Source of the DNA: Tropicimonas marinistellae
Lineage (GTDB): Bacteria > Pseudomonadota > Alphaproteobacteria > Rhodobacterales > Rhodobacteraceae
Assembly: GCF_001509585.1 (NCBI RefSeq)
Contig: NZ_LNCI01000019.1
Location: forward strand, 1 to 54,184
Length of the DNA stretch: 54,184 bases
Reading direction: 5' to 3'
Position 1 is the first letter of the stretch, and every line of letters begins with the position of its first letter. Shown here one piece after another: positions 37,611-45,366 of the stretch. The position numbers were made by a program, and so were the translations under genes. A model generated the notes under the pieces. That model was given only the letters and a program-made list of their open reading frames with translations, did no database searches and was not told the DNA's origin.

Positions 37611-38300
37611 CTACGGCGTCTTCCTCTGATCGCCCACGATCCGGCCGTCCTCCAACGTCATTATCCGGTCGGCAAGATCGAGAATACGATTGTCATGGGT
37701 AACCATCACGGTCGTCGTCCCGCGCTCCTGGCCAAGCGTCTTCAGCATCCGAACGACAGCCATGCCGGAATCGTGGTCCAGCGCGGCGGTGGGTTCGTCG
37801 GCGAAAACGACCTCGGGGTTCGACACCAGCGCTCGCGCAATGGCGACGCGCTGTTTTTGTCCACCGGAAAGGTTGCCGGGGAGATAGTCGATCCGGTCGC
37901 CGAGGCCGACGAGGCGAAGCATGTGCTCCACCGCCACGTTGTGCCGGGCAGGATCGCCCCGTCCGTGAACCTGCAAACCGGCCAGAACGTTCTGCCTGGC
38001 AGTCAGGCTTTCATGCAGGTTGTGGGCCTGGAATATGAAGCCGAGCCGCCGTCGCATCGCCTCGAGCGTTTGAATGCCCGCGCCCTTCAATTCGGCCCCG
38101 AAAAGGCGCACGGAACCATCCTGCACCTCCCGCAGGCAGCCCATGAGCGTGAGCAGTGTCGTCTTGCCTGAGCCGGAGGGCCCCATCAGGATAGTCAGGC
38201 TGCCACGATCCACCTCCAGTGAGACGTCATAGATCGCCTGTTTGCGGACCTCTCCCGCTCCGAACCAGTGATTCAAGCATTCCACCACAATCGGCGACAT
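37611..38300 (-). CDS. ABC exporter ATP-binding protein (DevA-like)
   Basis: The 229-residue ATPase has Walker A GPSGSGKTTLLTLMG, signature LSGGQKQRVAIARAL and Walker B VVFADEPTAALDHDSG, then the H-loop VTHDNRILDLAD. It resembles the DevA/LolD/MacB class that drives a permease with a large periplasmic domain. Its ATG overlaps the permease stop by 4 bases. It is the last gene of a three-gene leftward exporter operon. Confidence 0.93.
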   Translation of the reverse strand: MSPIVVECLNHWFGAGEVRKQAIYDVSLEVDRGSLTILMGPSGSGKTTLLTLMGCLREVQDGSVRLFGAELKGAGIQTLEAMRRRLGFIFQAHNLHESLTARQNVLAGLQVHGRGDPARHNVAVEHMLRLVGLGDRIDYLPGNLSGGQKQRVAIARALVSNPEVVFADEPTAALDHDSGMAVVRMLKTLGQERGTTTVMVTHDNRILDLADRIMTLEDGRIVGDQRKTP

Positions 38301-39475
38301 CAGAACAACTCCGCCGGGTCGGCTGCGCGCAGGCGCCGGGCCGCAAAGGTGCCGGAGGCCGCACAGGCAAGGATCGTCCCGGAAAAGACACTCGTTGCCC
38401 GTGCGATGGTCATTTCTATCGGCAGGCCCGTCAGACCGGCAACGAACTGGTAGAGGCCGACCGCCACGATCAGCCCGGGGAGGAAGCCGATCAGGCCGAG
38501 AACGACGGATTCTTCCAGAACGATGCCGAGGAAGAATCGGTGCGGATAACCCATTGCCTTGAAGGTCGCGTATTCCGACAGGTGGTCGGCAACATCGGTG
38601 GACAGTACCTGGTAGACGATGACAAGCCCGATCACCACGGCCATCGCCACGCTGAAGCCGAAGATGACCCCGGTGGGCCGCTGTGTCAGCTGGTAGGTCA
38701 GGTCATCCGCCTTGGCAGTCTCCAGTGTCCGTACCTTTACCGGCTCCGGGGATAACCGCTCGGCCAGCCTGGCGACGACCGCCGTGGACTCTGCCCCGTC
38801 CGAGACATCGACGAGAATGTGCGACGGAGTGCCGGAGATCCTGCTCGGGAACAGCCGCAGGAAGGTCTGGTCGGACACCGCCAGTGACCCGTCGGCCGAA
38901 AAGCTGCCGCCCAGATCGAAATTGCCCGTCGCGGTAATCGTCCGGCCGTTCACCTCGAACTGAAGCGGCGCTTCTGGCGAGACGCGCGACAATGCCTCGG
39001 AATCGGCCGCCCGCGTGCCTCTGTCGATCAGCGCGGTATCGGGCATGGCGAGGCTGGGCAGCGCCTCCCGGATGAAGCTGCCGGCAAAAGCCTGAGCCTC
39101 GACGGGGAGACCATAGACGATCATCGTTGCGATGGAGCCGTCGTGGCGCGTCCAGTCCACGTTGGCAAGATACAGGGGAGCGGCGGCCTCGACCTGCGGG
39201 TCGGAAAGCGCCCGGAAAAGCACCCGCCGCGACAGCGGGGAGCCGTCCGTCAGCGTGTTGGCATCCGAGGAGGAAATGAAGATATCCGCCTCGAAAGGCG
39301 CATAGGCGATGGCAACGGTGCCATTCAGCGCCCCCAGGATGCCAAGCTGGACCAGGACGAGGACATTGGCGAAGGCCACCCCGGCCAGCGCCGCTATCAT
39401 CCGCCCTCGGTTATGGGTCAGTTGCAACCAGCCGATGGGCAATCGCCCCAGGAGTGCGGCAAGCAGGCGCGTCAC
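38300..39475 (-). CDS. ABC exporter permease (DevC / FtsX-like)
   Basis: The 391-residue protein has an N-terminal transmembrane helix (about 27-48), a large periplasmic domain, and three C-terminal transmembrane helices with the FtsX-type pattern (VAMAVVIGLVIVYQVLS, then YATFKAMGYPHRFFLGIVLEES with the coupling loop). This is the DevC type. Start is GTG, overlapping the upstream gene by 4 bases. With DevA- and DevB-like partners it would form a tripartite exporter with an outer-membrane TolC-type channel encoded elsewhere. The substrate may be a glycolipid or envelope component; this is inferred from the heterocyst DevBCA precedent. Confidence 0.88.
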   Translation of the reverse strand: MTRLLAALLGRLPIGWLQLTHNRGRMIAALAGVAFANVLVLVQLGILGALNGTVAIAYAPFEADIFISSSDANTLTDGSPLSRRVLFRALSDPQVEAAAPLYLANVDWTRHDGSIATMIVYGLPVEAQAFAGSFIREALPSLAMPDTALIDRGTRAADSEALSRVSPEAPLQFEVNGRTITATGNFDLGGSFSADGSLAVSDQTFLRLFPSRISGTPSHILVDVSDGAESTAVVARLAERLSPEPVKVRTLETAKADDLTYQLTQRPTGVIFGFSVAMAVVIGLVIVYQVLSTDVADHLSEYATFKAMGYPHRFFLGIVLEESVVLGLIGFLPGLIVAVGLYQFVAGLTGLPIEMTIARATSVFSGTILACAASGTFAARRLRAADPAELF

Positions 39476-40677
39476 GGCTCTGCTTCCACTTCGATACGTC
39501 CGGTGACTTCCAGGCCGGTCAGAGCCGCCGCGCGCTCCGAGGAACCGGCGTCGAGAGCGACCGTGACCCGCACAATCCGGGCATCGGTATTCGCCGCCGG
39601 GTCTGCGGACAGGATCGACTGGCGCTCGACCTCCAACCCGATCCGCGTAACTTTGCCGGTCAGTGGCGCAGGCAGCGCGGGGCTCGATAGCGAGACGGCC
39701 AGTCCATGTGCCACGCGGGCAATATCGGTCTGGTACACCTCCAGTTCCGCTTCCATCCGCTCGGTGGTCCCCAGCGTCGCGATCCCGGCCGTGTCGGGCT
39801 TCTCTCCCACACGTACATGAAGCGACAGGATACGACCGGGTTGCGGCGCCAGGACCTGTCCGCGGGCAAGATCGCTTTCGGCCAGGGCGAGATCGGCCCG
39901 CGCAACATCCAGCTGCCGGGCTGCGAGCACGACATCAGGCTGCGCCTCGCCACCACGCTGCCGCGCGAGCTGGGCTGCGGCCCGGTCGAGGTCACGGGCG
40001 GCCTGTACCGACAGGGCCTCGGCCCGGTCGAGTGCCGCCTGGGTCGACACGCCCCGCTCGAAGAGATCACGCTGCCGTGCAGCCTCTTCCTCGGTCAACT
40101 CGGTGATAGAGGCCGCCCGGTCGTAGTTTGCCTGCGCTTCGGCCAGCGCGGCCTCCACCGCCGCCCGCGCTTGCACAAGAGCCGCTTCCTTTGCAGCAAC
40201 ATTTGCCTGAGCCGCTGTGACGGCCGCGAGGTATTGCGGAAGACTGTCCAACTCGGCGATTGGCTGCCCAGTTTCCACGAGCTCACCCTCCGCAACCAGT
40301 ATCCGTGCGACACGGGCGTCTCCGGCGCCAAAGGGAACCGCCAGTCGCACGACGTCCCCTTCCGGGATCAACCGCCCCAGAGCCGTGACGTTCGAAGGCG
40401 CCTCGGGCGTCGCGGCAGGCGGCAGGGCGGGCTCGACGACGGATGGCCGGCCTTCGGTTCCGGTCTCAAGCCCGGCAACGCCAAGCAATGCCCGCAGCGC
40501 TGGCGGTTCGAAATACATGCCTGCCAGCGCACCGGCGCCGAGGAATGCGACCAGCAACGGGACCCGCCACAGCTTGAACCGATGATAGAGATCTGGCCGC
40601 GTCTGACCGGGTGCCGGAGTATTCACGGCAGTCGGCGTGCCAGTGTCTGAGAGCGGAAGCGATGGATCATGTTTCAT
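39472..40677 (-). CDS. Periplasmic adaptor (membrane fusion protein, DevB/HlyD-like)
   Basis: The 401-residue adaptor has an N-terminal transmembrane anchor (about 37-56, VPLLVAFLGAGALAGMYF). The lipoyl half NVTALGRLIPEGDVVRLAVP follows, then a long coiled-coil hairpin (about 145-245) rich in Ala, Gln and Glu, and the second lipoyl half with APQPGRILSLHVRVGEKP. A beta-barrel completes the C-terminus. NVTALGRLIPEG and the DevC/DevA partners indicate the DevB class. It is first in the leftward operon and divergent from the response-regulator gene across the pentamer array at 40804-40839. Confidence 0.9.
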   Translation of the reverse strand: MKHDPSLPLSDTGTPTAVNTPAPGQTRPDLYHRFKLWRVPLLVAFLGAGALAGMYFEPPALRALLGVAGLETGTEGRPSVVEPALPPAATPEAPSNVTALGRLIPEGDVVRLAVPFGAGDARVARILVAEGELVETGQPIAELDSLPQYLAAVTAAQANVAAKEAALVQARAAVEAALAEAQANYDRAASITELTEEEAARQRDLFERGVSTQAALDRAEALSVQAARDLDRAAAQLARQRGGEAQPDVVLAARQLDVARADLALAESDLARGQVLAPQPGRILSLHVRVGEKPDTAGIATLGTTERMEAELEVYQTDIARVAHGLAVSLSSPALPAPLTGKVTRIGLEVERQSILSADPAANTDARIVRVTVALDAGSSERAAALTGLEVTGRIEVEAEP

Positions 40678-40803
40678 GTGCGGCCGTCTCTACTGGAGTT
40701 TCCCACCACGATCTTGCCCGACGGGCGCGCAAGGCGGATCACGGTCATGGCGAGGCCTCGGGTGCTGTTCAGATCGTCTTGAGCCCAACCTAACCCTCCG
40801 AAT

Positions 40804-40839
40804 GTCAAGTGCGGTCAAGCTTGTGTAAAGTTGGGTAAA
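40804..40839 (-). promoter_or_regulatory. Four-pentamer CpxR-like operator before the exporter operon
   Basis: The plus strand reads GTCAA-N5-GTCAA-N6-GTAAA-N5-GTAAA, with pentamer starts at 40804, 40814, 40825 and 40835 (steps of 10, 11 and 10 bp). GTAAA-N5-GTAAA matches the known CpxR box. Read toward the exporter gene (leftward) it is TTTAC-N5-TTTAC-N6-TTGAC-N5-TTGAC, ending 127 bp before that ATG. It lies 63 bp upstream of the response-regulator start, so it could serve both directions. An identically spaced array occurs at 42927. Confidence 0.8.
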
Positions 40840-40901
40840 ATTACGCCGCCTTGCGCGCTCCGTGCGGTATGGATTGGCCGAGTGAAGAGAGGATGAGACC
40901 G

Positions 40902-41588
40902 GTGACCAAGGTTCTCCTTGTCGATGACGACGTCGAGTTGACGACCCTGCTCCAGGAGTATCTTTCAGAAGAAGGCTACGACGTTTCGACGGCGTCGGAC
41001 GGGCGAGCCGCCATCTCGGCGGCGGCGGCCAATACGGTCGACCTGATCGTGCTCGACATCATGATGCCGCGCATGAACGGGATCGAAGTGCTTCAGAGGA
41101 TCCGGAAGCAGAGCCAGGTTCCCGTATTGATGCTGACGGCCCGTGGCGATGACGTCGACCGGATTTCCGGCCTGGACCTTGGTGCCGACGACTATGTGCC
41201 GAAACCCTGCTCTCCGGGCGAACTTGCCGCCCGGGTGCGCGCGATCCTGCGGCGCACGAAACAGCCGGCAGGACGCGGAAGCAACGCGCCGGTGCGGGCG
41301 GGCCGTCTGGTGCTCTACCCGGGCACCCGGACCGCCGAATGGGATGGGACGCCGCTCGATCTGACAGGCACCGAATTCAGCCTGCTCGAGGTCCTTGCGC
41401 GCGATGCGGGCCAGCTCGTGTCCAAGCAGGACATCTCGAAACGGGCTTTCGGAAAGCCGCTGACCCCGTTCGATCGCCGCATTGACGTGCATTTGAGCAG
41501 CGTGCGCCACAAGCTTGGCCTGAGAGAGGACGGACAATCGCAGATCCAGTCCGTCCGTGGCCAAGGCTACCAGCTACTTCTGGATTGA
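40902..41588 (+). CDS. CpxR-like OmpR-family response regulator
   Basis: The 228-residue regulator has a receiver domain: acidic pair in LLVDDDVEL, phosphoacceptor Asp52 (LIVLDIMMP), Thr79 and Lys101 (YVPKPCSPGEL). A winged-helix DNA-binding domain follows (about 130-228: LVLYPGTRTAEWDG, DRRIDVHLSSVRHKL, IQSVRGQGYQLLLD). The order and spacing resemble CpxR. The GTG at 40902 is preferred since GAGAGG lies 9 bases upstream and relatives start (M)TK-LLVDDD; an ATG at 40893 adds three residues. The kinase gene starts 1 base after its stop. A CpxR-type box array lies just upstream. Confidence 0.92.
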   Translation: MTKVLLVDDDVELTTLLQEYLSEEGYDVSTASDGRAAISAAAANTVDLIVLDIMMPRMNGIEVLQRIRKQSQVPVLMLTARGDDVDRISGLDLGADDYVPKPCSPGELAARVRAILRRTKQPAGRGSNAPVRAGRLVLYPGTRTAEWDGTPLDLTGTEFSLLEVLARDAGQLVSKQDISKRAFGKPLTPFDRRIDVHLSSVRHKLGLREDGQSQIQSVRGQGYQLLLD

Positions 41589-41589
41589 T

Positions 41590-42879
41590 ATGCCGAGGCT
41601 GTTCCGCAAGTTCCTCACGATCATCTGGCTGACGGTCCTTGGCTCCGTCGCGGCGATGGCTCTTGTGTTAGACGCGTTTCAGGCGGCGCCGCAGATCACG
41701 CAACTGGAGCTTCAGAAGCGGGAGATCCTTCTCGATTTGGCTGAAGCCATACTGGTCGAGGACGGAGAAGCCGCAGCCATACGCTTTGCCGCGAACAGCG
41801 AAAACGCCCAGCCGCTGGGGCTTGAGGTCATGAGCCTTTCGGCGCGAGAGGCCTGTACGGCCGAGCCGGCACAGTATGTCCGGCTCGTCCCGTACGAAGG
41901 CGCATGCTACCGCATTTCGGTGGCGAGTCCCGAGGGCCTGGTGTCGAGCCGGTTTGCGCCGATCATGCTGATCCTGGCGGTTCTGTTGTCGAGCCTGATG
42001 GCGGCAGTTTTCCTCGCCCGCTATCTCGTCAACCCGGTCGAGCGCCTTCGCGATGGACTCAGCGCGCTTGCGCAGGGCCGTTTCGACACCCGCATCGGCG
42101 ACAGCATGGCCACGCGGAAGGACGAGATCGCCGCGCTCGCCAGCGATTTCGACACGACGGCCAAGCGGCTTCAGGAGCACCAGGACGCGCAGCAGCGCCT
42201 CTTTCACGACGTGTCGCACGAGTTGCGCTCGCCCCTGTCCCGGCTTCAGGCAGTCACAGGCATCCTGCGGAAGAACCCGGCAAAGCTGGCCTCCATGCTC
42301 GACCGGATGGACCGGGAGGTCGAACGGCTCGATGCGCTGGTCGGCGAGGTGCTTGTGCTCGCCCGGATGACGGCTGGCTCCGACGATCCTTTTCAGACCC
42401 AGAGGCTGGATGTGATCGAGATACTCAACGACATCCTCGCGGATGCGTCCTTCGAAGCACAGGGACGAGGGGTGTCCATTACGACCGATATCGAGGGGTC
42501 CTTCATTGCCGATGTGGACGGTGAACAGGTCTATCGCGCGCTGGAAAACGTCATCCGAAACGCCACGAGGTATACTGCCGAGAATTCCCGGGTAGCCGTG
42601 CAATGCGAGGCGGACGCCGATCGGTTGACTATGCGTGTCGTGGATCAGGGGCCGGGCGTCGGGGACGACGAGTTGGACAGGATCTTCCAGCCATTCTCCC
42701 GTGGCTCTGACGCCGTGCCGCAAGGAGGCTACGGGCTTGGATTGGCGATCGCGAGACAGGCTGTCGAACGACATGGTGGTCGCGTGTCCGCGGAACTGCC
42801 AGAGAGCGGCGGTTTGGCGATCACATTGGAGATTCCCCGGTGTCCATCAATGCCGCGCCCCAAGGCCGACGAGGTCTGA
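41590..42879 (+). CDS. CpxA-like sensor histidine kinase
   Basis: The 429-residue kinase has two transmembrane segments (about 8-28 and 123-147) around a periplasmic sensor of about 95 residues that contains two Cys (EACTAEP and EGACYRI). A HAMP linker follows (about 148-200), then the H-box FHDVSHELRSPLSRL with phosphoacceptor His210. The ATPase domain has the N-box ENVIRNATRYT, G1 DQGPGVGDDELDRIF and G2 GGYGLGLAIA. The pair is arranged as in CpxRA. The periplasmic sensor suggests envelope stress, and the two Cys could sense redox state; both are inferences. Confidence 0.92.
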   Translation: MPRLFRKFLTIIWLTVLGSVAAMALVLDAFQAAPQITQLELQKREILLDLAEAILVEDGEAAAIRFAANSENAQPLGLEVMSLSAREACTAEPAQYVRLVPYEGACYRISVASPEGLVSSRFAPIMLILAVLLSSLMAAVFLARYLVNPVERLRDGLSALAQGRFDTRIGDSMATRKDEIAALASDFDTTAKRLQEHQDAQQRLFHDVSHELRSPLSRLQAVTGILRKNPAKLASMLDRMDREVERLDALVGEVLVLARMTAGSDDPFQTQRLDVIEILNDILADASFEAQGRGVSITTDIEGSFIADVDGEQVYRALENVIRNATRYTAENSRVAVQCEADADRLTMRVVDQGPGVGDDELDRIFQPFSRGSDAVPQGGYGLGLAIARQAVERHGGRVSAELPESGGLAITLEIPRCPSMPRPKADEV

Positions 42880-42926
42880 AACCGAACGACGGTCCGAGCA
42901 ACCAAGGTAGAGGGTTCGCAGGCAGT

Positions 42927-42962
42927 TTTACGCAATTTTACAATACCTTTACCGCCATTTAC
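42927..42962 (+). promoter_or_regulatory. Four-pentamer CpxR-like operator and promoter before the CPBP gene
   Basis: The plus strand reads TTTAC-N5-TTTAC-N6-TTTAC-N5-TTTAC, with starts at 42927, 42937, 42948 and 42958 (steps of 10, 11 and 10 bp). On the minus strand this is GTAAA-N5-GTAAA-N6-GTAAA-N5-GTAAA, two perfect CpxR boxes. CTATATAA at 42973-42980 is a likely -10 element, so the third and fourth pentamers would overlay the -35 and spacer region. The CPBP start codon lies 82 bp downstream. The array faces its gene in the same sense as the one before the exporter. Confidence 0.85.
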
Positions 42963-43043
42963 GCCCGCCTTGCTATATAAGCCTCTGCGGGCCTTCGCCC
43001 GCGTTGATTGAAATGCCCAGACGGGCACATTGAGGTGTGACGG

Positions 43044-43721
43044 ATGGTTTCTGCGGGCCACAAGACAGCAGGACCCGACAGTCAGCGGCGTATGTTGCTT
43101 CGGGCCGAGTTCCTGGCGCTCTATGTGGTCGTTCCGGTCATTCTGGCGGTATTTCTGCCGCCATCCGCAATGCTTTCCGTCTTGCTTGCCGTCACGCTGC
43201 TGGGAGCGATCCTGTTGCACATAACCCCAGGCTTTCGCTGGAGTGACCTGACGCATGACTGGAGGCATATCGAGTGGCGGATCGTGGCGATCTTCACATT
43301 CATCACCGTCGCGGTGTCCTGGACAATTCAGATCGCATTGCTGCCAGACGCGTTTCTGGTGGTCTACCGCATGAATCCCTGGGTCTGGCTGGCGATCATG
43401 GCGCTCTACCCGATCCTGTCTGCACTCCCGCAAGAGATCGTGTTCCGCCCGCTGTTCTTTCGCCGCTACGATCCGATCCTGCCGTCGCAACCTGCCGCAC
43501 TGATTTTGAACGCGGCGGTCTTTTCCTTGGCGCATCTTCTCTATTGGAACTGGGTCGTCTGGACGATGACTTTTGCCGGCGGGCTGGTCTTTGCCTGGGC
43601 CTACAAGGCGCGCGGGTCCTTCCCGTTGGCGGTGGTCCTGCATGCGGTCGCGGGAAATATCCTGTTCACCATCGGGACAGGCATGTTTTTCTACACGGGA
43701 ACCATTGTGCGGCCATTCTGA
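43044..43721 (+). CDS. CPBP-family (Rce1-like) intramembrane protein
   Basis: The 225-residue membrane protein has about six to seven hydrophobic segments. Its C-terminal half carries CPBP (Rce1/Abi-type) motifs: LPQEIVFRPLFFRR (motif 1, normally EExxxR, here QE), FSLAHLLYWNW (motif 2, FxxxH) and VVLHAVAGNILF (motif 3, HxxxN). Such proteins are intramembrane glutamic proteases or related binding proteins; the Gln in place of the first Glu makes activity uncertain. GAGGTG precedes the ATG. The four-pentamer operator upstream ties it to the response regulator encoded next to it. Confidence 0.82.
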   Translation: MVSAGHKTAGPDSQRRMLLRAEFLALYVVVPVILAVFLPPSAMLSVLLAVTLLGAILLHITPGFRWSDLTHDWRHIEWRIVAIFTFITVAVSWTIQIALLPDAFLVVYRMNPWVWLAIMALYPILSALPQEIVFRPLFFRRYDPILPSQPAALILNAAVFSLAHLLYWNWVVWTMTFAGGLVFAWAYKARGSFPLAVVLHAVAGNILFTIGTGMFFYTGTIVRPF

Positions 43722-44235
43722 AAGACCACGGGGTGCGTCAGGAAATGTGCCTTGATCGTGCTTCACATTCCTCCACCAATGAAGCCGCCCGGCGCGTTGC
43801 GGACACCGTGCTAGCGTTGCCTAAAGGTCTGGAACGGGCCGCAAATTTCCGTCCATGCCAGTTGCCGAAATAGGTAGAAACGGCAGACAACTGCCATTCG
43901 CGGCGGTCTGCGCCAAAGTCCAAGTTGCGGAACTCAACGCCATTCACCTGAATGTCGGGACGAGCTTGGCGTGGCGTTTCCCCCTTCTCATTCGAAACAC
44001 GCTTTTCGGTTTCTCGGCTCCATCGAGATCCGCGATACCGGCAGGAAAGAGACGCTCGCCGGCCCTGTGGACGTGCGGCGCGGCAGATCGTTGAGCTTCT
44101 ATCGGCAGGATAGACCTGCCCACGGGCTCGGTGCCGCATCTCGATTTGAAAGATGGAAATTTCCGCTGAAAACGCCGATAGTTCTCGAAGCTGCTATTTG
44201 CCAGCGCACCGGGCGGACATCCAAAGGAAAGCGAG
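43722..44235. other. Gene-free stretch before the RND efflux genes
   Basis: These 514 bases contain open frames of up to 133 codons on the minus strand, but their translations are Arg/Ser-rich and not protein-like. No terminator with a T-run, RNA gene or regulator gene is seen. A remnant of a lost regulator gene of the efflux system is possible but not demonstrable. Confidence 0.35.
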
Positions 44236-45366
44236 ATGAAAGTTCGTGCAGCAGACGAAACGTCCCAGCGTGAAACGCTGAGCTTTGAGACCGATCGGGG
44301 CGCGTCACGATCGGTCTGGATCGCCGGTGCACTTGTGGTGGCGATCGTTGCCTGGATGGGGAGTGGCCTGGTCTTTCCATCTGACACCTCCGAACCAGTG
44401 ACACGCCGCGGCGAGCCGCAACCGGTTTCGGTTGCCGTGCGCCGGTCGACAGCCGAGTCCGTCACGCAGCTCTTTCAAGCCGAAGGTCAAGCCCTTCCTG
44501 ACCGGGACTCTGCGCTTCGGGCCGAGACGTCGGGGACAATCGACGAGGTCTATGTGGTCAAGGGCCAGATGGTCGAACAAGCGGCGGTCGTGGCCCGGTT
44601 CGATCGAACTGAGGCCTCCGCAGAACTGGCGCGCGCCCGTGAGGACGTAGCGCAGGCACGGCGTGAGCTTCAAAATGCACAGACGCTATTCGAACGTGGC
44701 GTCGCAACGACGGATCGCCTGGTGCTGGCCCGGGTCGCATTCGCGGCGGCAGAGTCGCGGCTTACCAATGCCCGAGAGGCTGTTGTCGATGCCGGGATCA
44801 CGGCGCCGTTCACAGGGCGGATCGAAGCCTTGGACTTGGACCCGGGTGAGTTCATTTCTGCCGGAGCGGAAGTCGGCCGGATCGTCGACAACCGCCCGTT
44901 GACGGTGACTATTCAAGTGCCTCAGCAGTCGTTGACTCGCATTCATGACGGGCAGACCGCAACCGTGCGCTTCATCACGGGCGAGGTCCGCGAAGGCAGG
45001 GTCATTTTCGTCGGGACGTCTGCCTCGGCAGAAACGCGAACCTTTCTGGCCGAGGTCCGTGTTCAGAATCTGGACGGCGAGATTCCCGCGGGGATATCGG
45101 CCGAGGTGGAGATTCCGACCGGCGAAACGGTTGCCCATTTCCTTTCGCCCTCGGTCGTGTCCCTCAATGCCGATGGTGAACTGGGCGTCAAGACGGTCGG
45201 CGCCGACAACGTCGTACGCTTTCACCATGTCGCCCTCGCTCGTTCGCAACTTGATGGGATTTGGGTGACCGGACTTCCGGATACGGCCGATATAATCACG
45301 GTCGGCCAGGGATTTGTGCGCGACGGGGAAACCGTTCGTCCAAGCGCCGAAGAGCCTGGACAATGA
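44236..45366 (+). CDS. RND efflux periplasmic adaptor (membrane fusion protein)
   Basis: The 376-residue adaptor has a transmembrane anchor (about 32-55, SVWIAGALVVAIVAWMGSG). Lipoyl halves are RAETSGTIDEVYVVKGQMVE and ITAPFTGRIEALDLDPGEF, separated by a short coiled-coil hairpin, and a beta-barrel domain follows (LTVTIQVPQQSLTRIHDGQ). GGAAAGCGAG precedes the ATG. It overlaps the RND gene by 4 bases (ATGA). It links the inner-membrane pump to an outer-membrane channel, which is not encoded nearby. Confidence 0.9.
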   Translation: MKVRAADETSQRETLSFETDRGASRSVWIAGALVVAIVAWMGSGLVFPSDTSEPVTRRGEPQPVSVAVRRSTAESVTQLFQAEGQALPDRDSALRAETSGTIDEVYVVKGQMVEQAAVVARFDRTEASAELARAREDVAQARRELQNAQTLFERGVATTDRLVLARVAFAAAESRLTNAREAVVDAGITAPFTGRIEALDLDPGEFISAGAEVGRIVDNRPLTVTIQVPQQSLTRIHDGQTATVRFITGEVREGRVIFVGTSASAETRTFLAEVRVQNLDGEIPAGISAEVEIPTGETVAHFLSPSVVSLNADGELGVKTVGADNVVRFHHVALARSQLDGIWVTGLPDTADIITVGQGFVRDGETVRPSAEEPGQ

